From Methylomonas methanica MC09 (GTDB lineage Bacteria; Pseudomonadota; Gammaproteobacteria; Methylococcales; Methylomonadaceae), in assembly GCF_000214665.1 (NCBI RefSeq), contig NC_015572.1, positions 2,232,001 to 2,296,000 of the forward strand: DNA of 64,000 nt. Reading direction: 5' to 3'. The position numbers and the translations under genes are program-made. Below, piece after piece: positions 1-8,241 of this stretch (position 1 is the stretch's first letter; each line of letters starts with the position of its first letter). Under the pieces are notes generated by a model that was not told where the DNA came from, ran no database searches, and worked only from the letters and a program-made list of their open reading frames with translations.

Positions 1-99
1 GATCCGAACGATCCTTTGTGCTGCCCGACGCAGGTCAAGCGACTTTATTTTCGCTATCGGGCAGGGCGGTTATTAGCCGTTGAGTCCGATCCGGAGTGA
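1..99 (+). CDS. C-terminal end of an upstream ICE gene (partial)
   Basis: An open frame runs from base 1 to a TGA at 97-99 and gives 32 residues beginning DPNDPLCCPTQ. The composition and the DPLCCP motif look like the tail of a secreted or envelope protein. The downstream gene starts 6 bases later and its ribosome binding site (GGAG, 93-96) lies within this tail, so the two are probably co-transcribed. The family cannot be named from so short a piece. Confidence 0.5.
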   Translation, partial: DPNDPLCCPTQVKRLYFRYRAGRLLAVESDPE

Positions 100-105
100 T
101 CGGTT

Positions 106-954
106 ATGAATGCCAGGCGGATGTTCGTGTTGGGGATATCACTGTCAACACTGGTGTGGGCGGCATCCGAATACAGCGATTACTTGGCTGCGCTCAGTGT
201 AAGAGAGTCTGGTAACAATCCAGCCAGTGTGAACCCCTATGGGTTTTTAGGCAGCTATCAAATGGGCGAAAGCGCTTTGATCGATGCGGGCTACTATCAA
301 CAAGACTCGACGCCGAACGTCAACGATTGGCAAGGTAGCTGGACGGGAAAAAACGGTATTTACAGTAAAGCCGATTTTTTAGCAAATGCTGCTGGACAAA
401 CGCAAGCCATTAGTGATTTCAACAGCAAACAATGGAGTACGATACAAACGTTGGGGCTGGACAGTTACGTCGGTCAAACAGTGGGCGGCATGCTGTTGAC
501 CGAGTCGGGTTTGTTGGCCGGCGCTCATCTGGTGGGGGTGGGTGGGCTTCGATCGTTTTTAAAGTCCAATGGCACTGTGCTCCCCAGTGATGCCAACCAC
601 ACTTCAATCACCCAATATATAGCGGCTTTTAATGGCTTTAACATTGCGGCAATTACAGGTAATACGACTTCTGGCGGCAATGGTGTTAGCGGAATGCAAA
701 ATCCACAAGCCGGTAAACCTCAGCCATCGCCTTCGACCGCTTTTGCCTCTGGCGCTGGGGGTATAAGCTTTCAGAATATCAAAACGGCGATTCAGTCGAT
801 CATCGCCATCCTGCTGTTTTTGTGGACAGCCTTTGTGACCTGGGGTCAATTCAAATTATGGGGTGACAACGGTATCTCGATGATGGGGATGCAGACTAAT
901 ATTTTCAGGGCGAGTGTCGTAATGCTGTTACTGATGTTTATTTTTATGACGTAG
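106..954 (+). CDS. Lysozyme-like domain fused to a small ICE T4SS membrane module
   Basis: This 282-residue protein has a signal-like N-terminus, then a lysozyme/transglycosylase-like segment (about 22-180) with the sequence SVRESGNNPASVNPYGFLG and a YQMGE motif, as in peptidoglycan-cleaving proteins of conjugation systems. After a Gly/Ser/Pro-rich linker (about 185-215) come two hydrophobic helices (about 225-250 and 262-282). Their spacing and WGQFKLWGDNG-type connection resemble the small TIGR03758/PFL_4701-type ICE protein. Expected role: local opening of the cell wall coupled to the conjugation channel in the inner membrane. The ATG has GGAG 9 bases upstream. The fusion itself is what I see; the family assignments are by motif only. 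Confidence 0.6.
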   Translation: MNARRMFVLGISLSTLVWAASEYSDYLAALSVRESGNNPASVNPYGFLGSYQMGESALIDAGYYQQDSTPNVNDWQGSWTGKNGIYSKADFLANAAGQTQAISDFNSKQWSTIQTLGLDSYVGQTVGGMLLTESGLLAGAHLVGVGGLRSFLKSNGTVLPSDANHTSITQYIAAFNGFNIAAITGNTTSGGNGVSGMQNPQAGKPQPSPSTAFASGAGGISFQNIKTAIQSIIAILLFLWTAFVTWGQFKLWGDNGISMMGMQTNIFRASVVMLLLMFIFMT

Positions 955-978
955 ACTTTCTGCTAAATCGGGGAATGA

Positions 979-1614
979 TCAATAAAGACCGCCTTCCCGA
1001 TAACCATCATCCCATTTTCCAGTAGCGTAATTGTAAGCAGAGCCACCCCATTTAGTCTCGAAATCCTGTTTAATTCGATCTGTCAGGCCTATCCGAGCGA
1101 CTAAAATAAATCCGAATGTATAAAAAACAGCATTTGCCAAATGTTCGATAAAAGGCGTGAACAGGATGAGTGTTGCAAGCAAGGTTCCGACAAGCCACCA
1201 AAGCGTGGCTTTATCTCTAATCAATTGCCCTGCATGTTTCAATACGACTCGGCGAATGGTGATGACCAATAATTTGAATTGAATGTGCCGGGTGATCCCC
1301 AATCCCAGTAAACTCAGGATCAACAGGCTGGCGGCAACTATCATTGCTAGGCAACCGGCAACACCCAGATTGACGATCCATTTAATGCTATGGTCAGAAT
1401 CTAAAATCGATCCCATCACCAGCGGAAAAGTCGCGACGCCGCCGAAAAGCGTTAGCCACTTACCGGCGCTATTAAGCCAGAACAACACTTTGTCAGTGAA
1501 AAATGCGGCATCCCGATCCCGTTGCATGTTGCAAAGCACGGTGTTCAATCGATAAACCGCTGTCAGCAGACAGAGGGGTAAAACAATGGCCAGGATGAAT
1601 AAAAAGGTTTGCAT
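979..1614 (-). CDS. ICE-associated integral membrane protein, unknown function
   Basis: This 211-residue protein has an N-terminal hydrophobic helix and about four further hydrophobic segments, then a soluble tail ending in WDDGYREGGLY. The start is taken at the ATG at 1614, which has a GGAGG site five bases upstream; the longer frame beginning with TTG would absorb that site. It converges with the lysozyme-like gene, with 24 bases between the stop codons, and lies inside the ICE. I recognise no enzymatic motif. It could be an accessory membrane component such as an exclusion or mating-pair protein, but nothing in the sequence decides this. Confidence 0.5.
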   Translation of the reverse strand: MQTFLFILAIVLPLCLLTAVYRLNTVLCNMQRDRDAAFFTDKVLFWLNSAGKWLTLFGGVATFPLVMGSILDSDHSIKWIVNLGVAGCLAMIVAASLLILSLLGLGITRHIQFKLLVITIRRVVLKHAGQLIRDKATLWWLVGTLLATLILFTPFIEHLANAVFYTFGFILVARIGLTDRIKQDFETKWGGSAYNYATGKWDDGYREGGLY

Positions 1615-1841
1615 AATGCCCTCCAATACAAAAAACGCAGGCGCTTATGAGTCTCGTTGTAATGTTCGCTGAGCCAGAGTTCACCATTTTAAAAGAGTAG
1701 CGGCTCAGATAAGTTGCTTTGAAACCAAGCCTAACAAAATCAAGCATTGGCTGTCCATTTATAAATCAGGTTTGGCATTGATTTGGCAGGAGTGCAGTTG
1801 TTTCGATGCCTGGCAGAAGGAGTGCTGATCACAGAGCGGCT

Positions 1842-2318
1842 TCAAAAAGGAATCGTCGGGCCATGCCAATCCATTGCTTTACGTGGCGTGGCTTTTGACA
1901 GCGCTACCTCGGCACTGCCCCAACCGGCACAGCCGTGCCGTCCGCGCCGGCCTCTGAACAGATTCAACAAGCATTTGGCTTTGGCGTAAAACCTGAAAAA
2001 TAGTAAAAGCAACCGTTGTTGCTTAAGCGTGATGGGGAATTGACTACAGATCAGTTTATCGTCGTACAGACCCCGGTCATACAAACCAATCGCACCCCAG
2101 ACATACACGGAAGTTTTGCTGCCCAACTGCAAGCGAGGGCCGAGCACGACGGCATCTAATAAATCGCCGTCCAGACCAATGTAAGCCGGGATTGAACCGT
2201 AGTTGAAAGGGCAGGGTAGGGGCGAAATAAAGTCCAATTTCCCTGTGGAACCTCGCTTCAAAAAACTGCCGCATGGAATCTCAATGACGACTTCAACTTG
2301 AATGCCCGATTTACCCAT
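1842..2318 (-). CDS. Inorganic pyrophosphatase-like protein carried by the ICE
   Basis: The 158-residue product contains the core of family I soluble pyrophosphatase: FNYGSIPAYIG followed by DGDLLDAVVLGP, which carries the D-x-D-x(2)-D metal-binding signature, then a GAIGLYDRG strand and a YDDKLI segment matching the D..D.K part of the active site. These enzymes hydrolyse pyrophosphate to phosphate in the cytoplasm. It is shorter than the E. coli enzyme (about 175), and its C-terminus (rich in Arg, Gly and Leu) does not look like the normal fold end. A second, canonical pyrophosphatase lies at 50964-51587, so this copy is probably element cargo. Activity is uncertain. Confidence 0.7.
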   Translation of the reverse strand: MGKSGIQVEVVIEIPCGSFLKRGSTGKLDFISPLPCPFNYGSIPAYIGLDGDLLDAVVLGPRLQLGSKTSVYVWGAIGLYDRGLYDDKLICSQFPITLKQQRLLLLFFRFYAKAKCLLNLFRGRRGRHGCAGWGSAEVALSKATPRKAMDWHGPTIPF

Positions 2319-2363
2319 GTTTACTCAGGTATTGAATTGAAAGTCAAAAACCAAAGGCTTTAA

Positions 2364-2569
2364 GGTCAGAGTTTTCAGTGTCAGGATCGGTCGGATAGTT
2401 ACTATCATGCTGTTTACTTGGGTTACGCTGGGCCAAATAAGGCCTGTCAATCGGAGACACGCTATCTCCATGATACAACGTCTTGAATCTGGCGCACCCG
2501 GCGAATGACTATGGCATTGATCTCATGCAGAATTTAATCAAACAGCATGTTGAAACTAGAATGGTTTAA
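2364..2569 (+). pseudogene. Frameshifted remnant of an ICE gene
   Basis: Two adjoining frames both look coding. The first gives DRSDSYYHAVYLGYAGPN, continues through a TRYLHDTTS segment and stops near 2490. The next frame continues directly with NLAHPANDYGIDLMQNLIKQ and ends with TAA at 2567-2569, overlapping the relaxase start. A single-base shift would join them into one C-terminal domain. I do not recognise the family. No start codon is evident, so this is the broken end of a gene whose front has been lost. Confidence 0.35.
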
Positions 2570-4310
2570 TCAGCCGATCAAAAAAGCAGTGGCAGCACAG
2601 CCACATGATGGGTTGAGCGAGATTCCTCATTTGTTGCCGAAACAAACGGTGGCCGAACTTTTGACACCTCATCATAGCTTTCTGGTTCAAATTGAAGAGT
2701 TGGCAGGCTTGGCCAAAGAGCCTTTCAATGGTTTGTATTTAGCGGCAATACAGCGCTTTGCCCGTTTCGTTCAACAATTGCCGGCATCGGAAGTGCATCA
2801 TCATGCGGGTCCCGGCGGTATATTGATGCATACTTTGGAAGTCAGTGTGGTTGCCCTTAAAGTGCGCCGTTCTTATTTATTATCTGAGACAGGCGGCGCC
2901 GAAGAGATTGCTGCCAAACAGGACTTATGGACCTATGCGGTTTTTTTGGCGGCATTGTGTCATGACTTGGCTAAAGTCGCAGTTGATCAAACGGTCACGC
3001 TATTTGATCGAAATCGGCAACAACAAACATGGGATCCCTGGAATCAGTTTATGGACGAGCAAGGCATTGGTTATATTGCTGAATTTGTGCCTAATCGGAC
3101 CTATCGGCTGCATGAAAAAGCGACACCGTTATTGACCCACAAAATCATTCCATCACAGGGGATGCGCTGGTTAACGAGTGATCGTGGCATTTTTGCTCGC
3201 TGGTTGGCCAGTGTCTCCGGCGATCTTGAAAATGCCGGCAGTCTGGGCCAGATTGTTGGCATCGCTGATAGCCAATCCGTGGCGGCCAATTTAGGTGCCG
3301 ATGACAGCCGCATGCCTTCCGTGAAAACCATACCCCTGCATGAGAAAATGCTGACCGCCTTACGGTATTTATTGGCGGAAGGCACCTTGCCATTGAACCG
3401 AAACGGCGCCGCTGGTTGGATACAAGGCGAATATTGCTGGATGGTCAGCAAAAGAACCGTGGATGCGGTTCGGGAACATTTGATCCGCGAAGGCCATACT
3501 GGTATCCCGACGAAAAATAGCCGACTGTTCGATCTATGGCAGGAACATGCAGTGCTTATCCCTAACGGTGACAAAGCTATCTGGACGGCGAGCATTGCAG
3601 GCGAGGGTTGGTGTAACGAATTAACCCTGATCAAAATTCCATTGGCCAAAATTTGGACCAATCCGGCGCGAAAGCCTGAACCCTTTGAAGGTCGCATCAG
3701 CGTCATTGAAAGCAATCCGTCGGCAGCCGACGACATCAACGACGCAACCCCAAACGATTCGCAAACTGACTCAACATTCGATTTGCCGGCAAATATCATC
3801 GATAGCGGCAGCATGGAATTCGATTTCGGTGAGATGATCATTCATGAATCTAATGACGGCAACGACGAACACCTTAAAGCGCTCCGCGATTTCAAACTTG
3901 ATGAACAATCCAACAGCGCAGGCCTGTCAGCAAAAGAACCTGCCGATCAGGTCGATGACTTTTTTACATGGCTACAAAACGGCATTCGCCAAGAGGTTAT
4001 CAAAACCAATCAACCCAAAGCCCGCGTGCATGTGGTCAAAGAAGGGGTGGCCTTGATGACGCCCGGCATATTCCAGGATTACGCGGTATTTAAAGAAGGT
4101 GATTCTTCAAACTGGCCGGATATCCAGAAGAAAGTCTTGAAAAAGAACTGTCATGTCAGAGACGGGCAGGGGTTGAACGTGGTGAAATATCAAGTCACTG
4201 GCGCCAGTAAGTCAACCACCGTCAACGCGATTCTGTTTGAAGATGTTTCTATCGTATTCGCTGCTGGATCCGCACCGGCCAGTAACCCGCATTTGCAAAA
4301 AGCAACCTGA
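2547..4310 (+). CDS. MOBH-family conjugative relaxase (TraI_2 domain)
   Basis: This 587-residue protein has the TraI_2 relaxase signature: HHHAGPGGILMHTLEV at about residues 87-102, the three-histidine HD-like motif of MOBH relaxases, followed by CHDLAK (about 148-153). The C-terminal 110 residues after an acidic, Ser/Asp-rich linker match the TraI_2_C type domain (segment DDFFTWLQNGIRQE). The enzyme would nick oriT and pilot the single strand through the T4SS. The length fits the ICE PFL_4751-type group (about 600). The start ATG has no strong ribosome site and overlaps the remnant upstream. This is the clearest evidence for a conjugative element here. Confidence 0.88.
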   Translation: MLKLEWFNQPIKKAVAAQPHDGLSEIPHLLPKQTVAELLTPHHSFLVQIEELAGLAKEPFNGLYLAAIQRFARFVQQLPASEVHHHAGPGGILMHTLEVSVVALKVRRSYLLSETGGAEEIAAKQDLWTYAVFLAALCHDLAKVAVDQTVTLFDRNRQQQTWDPWNQFMDEQGIGYIAEFVPNRTYRLHEKATPLLTHKIIPSQGMRWLTSDRGIFARWLASVSGDLENAGSLGQIVGIADSQSVAANLGADDSRMPSVKTIPLHEKMLTALRYLLAEGTLPLNRNGAAGWIQGEYCWMVSKRTVDAVREHLIREGHTGIPTKNSRLFDLWQEHAVLIPNGDKAIWTASIAGEGWCNELTLIKIPLAKIWTNPARKPEPFEGRISVIESNPSAADDINDATPNDSQTDSTFDLPANIIDSGSMEFDFGEMIIHESNDGNDEHLKALRDFKLDEQSNSAGLSAKEPADQVDDFFTWLQNGIRQEVIKTNQPKARVHVVKEGVALMTPGIFQDYAVFKEGDSSNWPDIQKKVLKKNCHVRDGQGLNVVKYQVTGASKSTTVNAILFEDVSIVFAAGSAPASNPHLQKAT

Positions 4311-4543
4311 TTTCGAAGCGAGAGAGGTTATCTATCAAACCAAAATTTCGACACGAAATTGCGAGAGCAGATTATGGCAAGCACAAGTAAAGTAAAAGCG
4401 CACAACGGGTTCCCCCAAATGGCTATTTTTCGGTGGCAAAGGTGTAATTGCAGGTAATACTCACGAAGTAATGTACTTAGGCGCCAGGACGGTGGAGTCG
4501 CGCCGGAGATCGGGAAATTCCAGCACAGGGAGGAGCCGAGGGC
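4311..4543. other. Intergenic stretch between relaxase and ADH fragment
   Basis: No intact gene is visible. A short frame at 4374 starts MASTSKVKAHNGFPQMAIF and stops at 27 codons; shifted by one base the reading continues GGKGVIAGNTHEVMYLGA, which could be a frameshifted small ICE gene, but I cannot assign it. Confidence 0.3.
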
Positions 4544-4846
4544 TTATAGGGCACCTTTAAGAATGACAGCAATGACGTCTCTACTGTAAACATCTCCTAT
4601 GCCGAAGGCGTGCGCATTGACTAGAACATTCTCAACAATGGACGGCAGGTCGACTTCCTTGATGCCCAACTGCGTCAGATGCGTGGGTGTACCGATCTTC
4701 TCGAACCACGCTTCCAGCGTCGCGATACCTTGTTCGGCGGTAGCGACACCGAACACTTTCTATGCAAAACGCTCGAATTGGGTCGAGTTTCGGTTGTGAT
4801 ACCACTTCATCCAGGCAGGCATTACTACTGACAATCCTGCGCCATT
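4544..4846 (-). pseudogene. C-terminal fragment of an iron-containing alcohol dehydrogenase, with internal stop
   Basis: Read on the minus strand, the fragment begins GAGLSVVMPAWMKWY, the conserved HGAGL...PAWM block of NAD(P)-dependent iron-type alcohol dehydrogenases (YqhD/BDH group), then FERFA, an in-frame TAG at 4760-4762, then KVFGVATAEQGI and LEAWFEKIGTPTHLTQLGI, the usual C-terminal helices. About three quarters of the gene is missing and the histidine before GAGL is replaced by Asn. It lies between the relaxase and the tRNA fragment and is either passenger debris of the ICE or host DNA broken by integration. Confidence 0.75.
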
Positions 4847-5086
4847 TCTAGCGTTCGCATCTAGTGCTGAATCCGCTTGCGAAAAGGGAGTGTCGCGTAT
4901 ACTTCAACTTGATGTGATTTTCGCTGATATACTTAGTTTGTTAGGCTCAAAATTAAATTATGTAAGTGCTACCAAAAGTGCAACCGTCTGAAATAGCATC
5001 AATGTTAAGCAATGTTGTTGTATACTGTTTTTAGATTTGGCAAGATGTGTAAGTCTTTGAATTTATTTGACTGCATATTGACTTTT

Positions 5087-5135
5087 AGGGTTCATAACCC
5101 CGAGGTTCCAGGTTCGATCCCCGGTATCGCCACCA
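5087..5135 (+). other. 3' half of tRNA-Met (CAT): probable ICE attachment site
   Basis: The segment contains an anticodon loop TTCATAA flanked by GGG/CCC, a T-loop TTCGATC, the acceptor 3' strand TATCGCC, discriminator A and CCA. No D-arm or 5' acceptor strand precedes it, so it is not a functional tRNA. Mismatches in the anticodon stem (A5087/C5101) and T-stem (A5110/C5122) fit a non-selected copy. Family knowledge: many ICEs integrate into tRNA 3' ends, rebuilding the gene at one end and leaving a 3' direct repeat at the other. The intact tRNA-Met is expected at the far end, upstream of this window. Confidence 0.75.
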
Positions 5136-5143
5136 TCCATATC

Positions 5144-5175
5144 AAGGGCTTAAGTTAATTCTTAAGCCCTTTTTT
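5144..5175 (+). terminator. Rho-independent terminator of the tRNA-Met locus
   Basis: AAGGGCTTAAG (5144-5154), loop TTAATT, CTTAAGCCCTT (5161-5171) and a T run to 5175 form a strong hairpin directly after the tRNA fragment. It is probably the original host terminator of the tRNA gene, retained on the chromosomal side of the junction. Confidence 0.85.
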
Positions 5176-5443
5176 ATGTCTTATCGTCATTTGTCGCACT
5201 CAAATTCAGCACGGGCTTTAACAGCGGGCAGTGAAGCCGGGCTATCAGTCTGAGTATCGAGGGTTACCCTTGGAATTATCTGTTTGAACATCAAATCGAT
5301 TTAGTTGGGATTTTTCCTCGAACTAAGTTTACTCTATCGCGTAAACTTCCCCGGTTTTGCTTGGATAAGTTAACCGAACCAAATAGACCGCTAAGCATGC
5401 GGGTTTTTAATGATCGATAAAATTGGATACCGGAGTATTTTGA

Positions 5444-5542
5444 ATGGGCGATAGTAACTTTAAGTGGTTTACCATCGGAGTGGTTGTTGGTGTTGTATTA
5501 ATAATTCTATTAATGTTAGTGCTGATGGCGATTGGAGTATAA
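5444..5542 (+). CDS. 32-residue single-pass membrane peptide, unknown
   Basis: An ATG with CGGAG eight bases upstream opens a 32-codon frame. The peptide starts MGDSNFKWFTIG and then consists of an uninterrupted hydrophobic helix of Val, Leu, Ile and Met to its C-terminus (LMAIGV). This has the size and form of small bacterial membrane peptides, whose roles range from regulating transporters to type I toxins. No antisense RNA or partner gene is evident. It is the first gene on the chromosomal side of the ICE junction. Confidence 0.5.
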   Translation: MGDSNFKWFTIGVVVGVVLIILLMLVLMAIGV

Positions 5543-5888
5543 AGGCTTACGTGGTTGTGACAACAAGGCGGATTGCATTTAGCCGTCAATTAAAGCACTG
5601 ATTACGCCGCTATTTGGCGGTTTGCTCAAACGGAGTGCGGAATACCAAACTCGTGTTGTTTAGATTCTGCCGGAGGGTCTATCACCGCGATGTGTGAGTT
5701 GATGCCAAACGTTTCGCTCGTGATAGCGATGCTTTATCTCTTAAAATGAATAGGGTGAATTAAAATCCATCCTTTTTCACAAAAAGTCCTCACGCGGCCG
5801 GGCTCGGGCTTTGAGGCAGAGGGGCTGTAAGCAGTAAAGACCCGCGCGATAGGTCATCAAGCGATATAAACAAAATTCCGCCGCCGGC
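5543..5888. other. Gene-free stretch
   Basis: I see no convincing coding frame, RNA gene or strong hairpin in these 346 bases. Confidence 0.4.
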
Positions 5889-6638
5889 TCAACTCAAGAA
5901 ACCGTCCAGATTCAAACCGCGAATGTCCTGCCGGGCGGCGACCGCGGCTTTATCCTCACGGGTGTTGTAACCCCATAGGGCGAAAAACAGCTTTACCGAA
6001 CTTAGCGGGGGGTGTTTTTGTACGCCCAGTAAGGCAGGCAGCCGGTCTTCCAGAAAATGCATGGTTTGCCCGGGGTGGTTCGGCAACAAGCCTGTTAATA
6101 CTTCCGGTTTGCTCATATTCCGGTCCAGACCGAAAATGCGTTCATCCGCCAACCTGATGTCATTAGCCTTTAGAATTTTCCTGACGAAGCGCTCATGTTT
6201 AGTGGTAACGATATACCAACTATCGGTTTCGAGTCTTTTCAGTTTTTCCGCAACCCCCGGAAACAACGGATTCATGGCAATCCATTCGTCGCGGTTTTCG
6301 GCAATCCATTGGTCGCGGGTGTCGCCGAACAGCTGTTTTAAATCGTCGGCGCCGACTTGGGCCTGCCGTAGTAATGCCGACGTTTTCTCGGTATAGCCGT
6401 TATAGATATCGCCGATAGTGTCGCCTTGTTGCAACATGCGCATCGCCAATATGGCCTCATAACCGGTTTCTATAATTGGGCGAACGCGGCAAAAGGTATC
6501 GATCAACACCTCCGGCATATTGGTTTGCATGTCCGGCCAGATTTGACCGGCGGCTTTCCAGCCGGTAATGGCGGTTTCTACGGCACTATTACAAATGACG
6601 CCGTCGAAATCGAAGGCATGGATGATGGGATTACTCAT
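5889..6638 (-). CDS. HAD-superfamily hydrolase
   Basis: The 249-residue protein starts close to motif I, DFDGVICNS (nucleophile and general acid Asp), has motif II around YIVTTKHERF (Thr), a Lys in NMSKPEVL (motif III) and the motif IV acidic residues in HFLEDRLPAL. A cap of about 90 residues sits between motifs I and II, as in phosphoglycolate phosphatase-type C1 enzymes. The substrate cannot be named. I chose the ATG at 6638; the longer frame starts with TTG and adds eleven unsupported residues. It stands alone, 88 bases from the DUF2905 gene on the same strand. Confidence 0.75.
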   Translation of the reverse strand: MSNPIIHAFDFDGVICNSAVETAITGWKAAGQIWPDMQTNMPEVLIDTFCRVRPIIETGYEAILAMRMLQQGDTIGDIYNGYTEKTSALLRQAQVGADDLKQLFGDTRDQWIAENRDEWIAMNPLFPGVAEKLKRLETDSWYIVTTKHERFVRKILKANDIRLADERIFGLDRNMSKPEVLTGLLPNHPGQTMHFLEDRLPALLGVQKHPPLSSVKLFFALWGYNTREDKAAVAARQDIRGLNLDGFLS

Positions 6639-6726
6639 GAATATAATTAATCGGTCTTGGAGAAGGCGCAAACGGTCGGATATTGTAGCCGATGGCAGCC
6701 GGTAATTGATGTTAAAGATTGAGAAC

Positions 6727-6942
6727 TTATTTCCGGAACCAGAAATTAGCGATCAGCGTCAGCAGCAGACTAATCACGATCATAGAGGTGATGGGGATGA
6801 AAACCCGGCTATTGGCATTTTCTATATTGATGTCGCCGGGCAGTTTTCCAAACCAATTAATCAACCACGGCGCATATTTTACTGTCAGCCCGAGTGCGGC
6901 CAAGGCTAAGCCGGTTGTTATTAGTAGTTTCCCAATATCCAT
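6727..6942 (-). CDS. DUF2905 family small membrane protein
   Basis: This 71-residue protein has two transmembrane helices separated by a short polar segment. The pattern LPGDI, found here as FGKLPGDINIE, followed by an FIPITSMIVISLLLTLI helix is characteristic of DUF2905, a widespread bacterial family of unknown function. It lies between the HAD hydrolase and the radical SAM gene on the same strand. Confidence 0.8.
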   Translation of the reverse strand: MDIGKLLITTGLALAALGLTVKYAPWLINWFGKLPGDINIENANSRVFIPITSMIVISLLLTLIANFWFRK

Positions 6943-6977
6943 TAAAGTACTTGCGCTATGCTTATTTACAAAAACAA

Positions 6978-8054
6978 TTAATCGAAAAAATCGAAACTCA
7001 TTTGGCCGCCGGCTTCGGGTCTGCGAAACAAATCGGTACGCAACGGCGGCAATCCGCTGTTTAGTCCCAGTTTCCGACAGATTAACCGAAATCGCTGGCC
7101 GAGCAAATCGGTATAAGTGCCGCTGCCGCGTTGCCGCTGGTGGAACGCGGCGTTATAAGCCTTACCGCCGTGACTGTCGCGCATACGGTTCATTACATGC
7201 TCGGCTTTTAACGGGTAATGTCGCTGCAGCCACTCTTCGAACAAGTCCGCCACTTCCAGCGGCAGGCGCAGCAAAATGTATTCGGCACTGAGTGCGCCTG
7301 CGGCATGGGTGGCCGAGACAATGTCCTCGAGTTCCGGGTCGGTCAATACAGGAATCAGCGGGGCGACCATTACGCCAGCCGGTACACCGGCCTGCCGCAA
7401 GCGGGCCAGGGTTTCCAACCGGCGTTGCGGCGCGGCGGCGCGCGGCTCCAGATTGCGGGCCAGCGCGCGATCCAGGGTGGTGATCGATAAATATACTGAG
7501 GCCAGACCTTGTTCGGCCATGGGCGCCAAAATATCCAGGTCGCGTTCGACCAAAGCCGATTTGGTGACGATACTGACCGGGTGGCGGGTTTCCGCCAACA
7601 CTCCCAGTATCTGCCGCATGATGCCTTGCCGGCGCTCCAGCGGCTGATAAGGATCGGTATTGGTGCCCAAGGCCAACGGCGCGCAGCGGTAATTGCGTCT
7701 GCCCAGTTCCGAGCGCAGCAACTTGGCCGCGTCCGGCTTGATCAGAATCTTGGTTTCGAAATCCAGCCCGGCGGAATACCCCAGATAGGCATGATTGGGG
7801 CGGGCAAAGCAGTATATGCAGCCGTGTTCGCAACCGCGGTACGGGTTGATGGAGCGGTCGAACGGAATATCCGGCGAATCGTTGTAAGTAATCAGCGAGC
7901 GACTGTTATCCACTATCGTTGCGGTGGCCGGGGGCGGCAACTCGGCATCCAGGCCACCCCAGCCGTCATCCTCGGCGTGGTAGGATTGTTTTTCGAAGCG
8001 GCCGGCGGCGTTGCTGAGGCTGCCGCGGCCTTTGTGTATCAGGGGTTTGGACAT
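6978..8054 (-). CDS. PA0069-family radical SAM protein (SPL-like)
   Basis: The 358-residue protein carries NPYRGCEHGCIYCFARPNH at about residues 70-88, with the CxxxCxxC cluster that binds the 4Fe-4S centre and activates S-adenosylmethionine. Downstream TNTDPYQPLERR, SIVTKS and VYLSITTLD are the conserved blocks of the PA0069/spore photoproduct lyase-like group. The family is thought to act in DNA or RNA related chemistry, but its substrate is not established. The GC content of its gene is higher than that of the neighbouring small genes. The ATG start at 8054 is the first in frame. Confidence 0.88.
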   Translation of the reverse strand: MSKPLIHKGRGSLSNAAGRFEKQSYHAEDDGWGGLDAELPPPATATIVDNSRSLITYNDSPDIPFDRSINPYRGCEHGCIYCFARPNHAYLGYSAGLDFETKILIKPDAAKLLRSELGRRNYRCAPLALGTNTDPYQPLERRQGIMRQILGVLAETRHPVSIVTKSALVERDLDILAPMAEQGLASVYLSITTLDRALARNLEPRAAAPQRRLETLARLRQAGVPAGVMVAPLIPVLTDPELEDIVSATHAAGALSAEYILLRLPLEVADLFEEWLQRHYPLKAEHVMNRMRDSHGGKAYNAAFHQRQRGSGTYTDLLGQRFRLICRKLGLNSGLPPLRTDLFRRPEAGGQMSFDFFD

Positions 8055-8241
8055 GGCAAGATGAAAGCGGAAAACCTATGCGGAATTTATCACGGTTGCG
8101 CGCCAGGGTGGCAACTATTGTGATTCAAGAATGCTGCATATGTCTGGCACGCGTACGGTTCAGTTTTGCTGTTAGGCAAATGCCGGTCCGGCCTATATGA
8201 TATTGCTACCAACACCCGCAGATAGAGAAGGACGCCACAGC

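Larger units (their letters stand above)
1..5135. mobile_element. Distal end of an integrative and conjugative element (ICE)
   Basis: The left 5.1 kb carries genes typical of PFL/SXT-related genomic-island conjugation systems: a protein ending in the small two-helix T4SS membrane module (106-954), a pyrophosphatase-like cargo gene (1842-2318) and a MOBH/TraI_2 relaxase (2547-4310). It ends at the 3' half of a tRNA-Met gene (5087-5135), the classic tyrosine-recombinase attachment target. The rest of the element, including the integrase and most T4SS genes, must lie upstream of base 1. Several gene remnants (2364-2569, 4544-4846) suggest decay near this end. The boundary is inferred from the tRNA fragment. 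Confidence 0.7.

Noticed and set aside
1783..1989. 68-residue plus-strand frame
   Set aside because: Overlaps the end of the pyrophosphatase-like gene in antisense and has no supporting features.
3101..3841. 246-residue minus-strand frame within the relaxase
   Set aside because: Shadow of the relaxase gene; no domain, and the plus strand carries clear MOBH motifs.
5087..5135. Functional tRNA-Met
   Set aside because: No 5' acceptor strand or D-arm precedes the anticodon arm, and two stems contain mismatches.
5387..5408. Possible short terminator CCGC/GCGG with T run
   Set aside because: Only four stem pairs with a seven-base loop; too weak to call.
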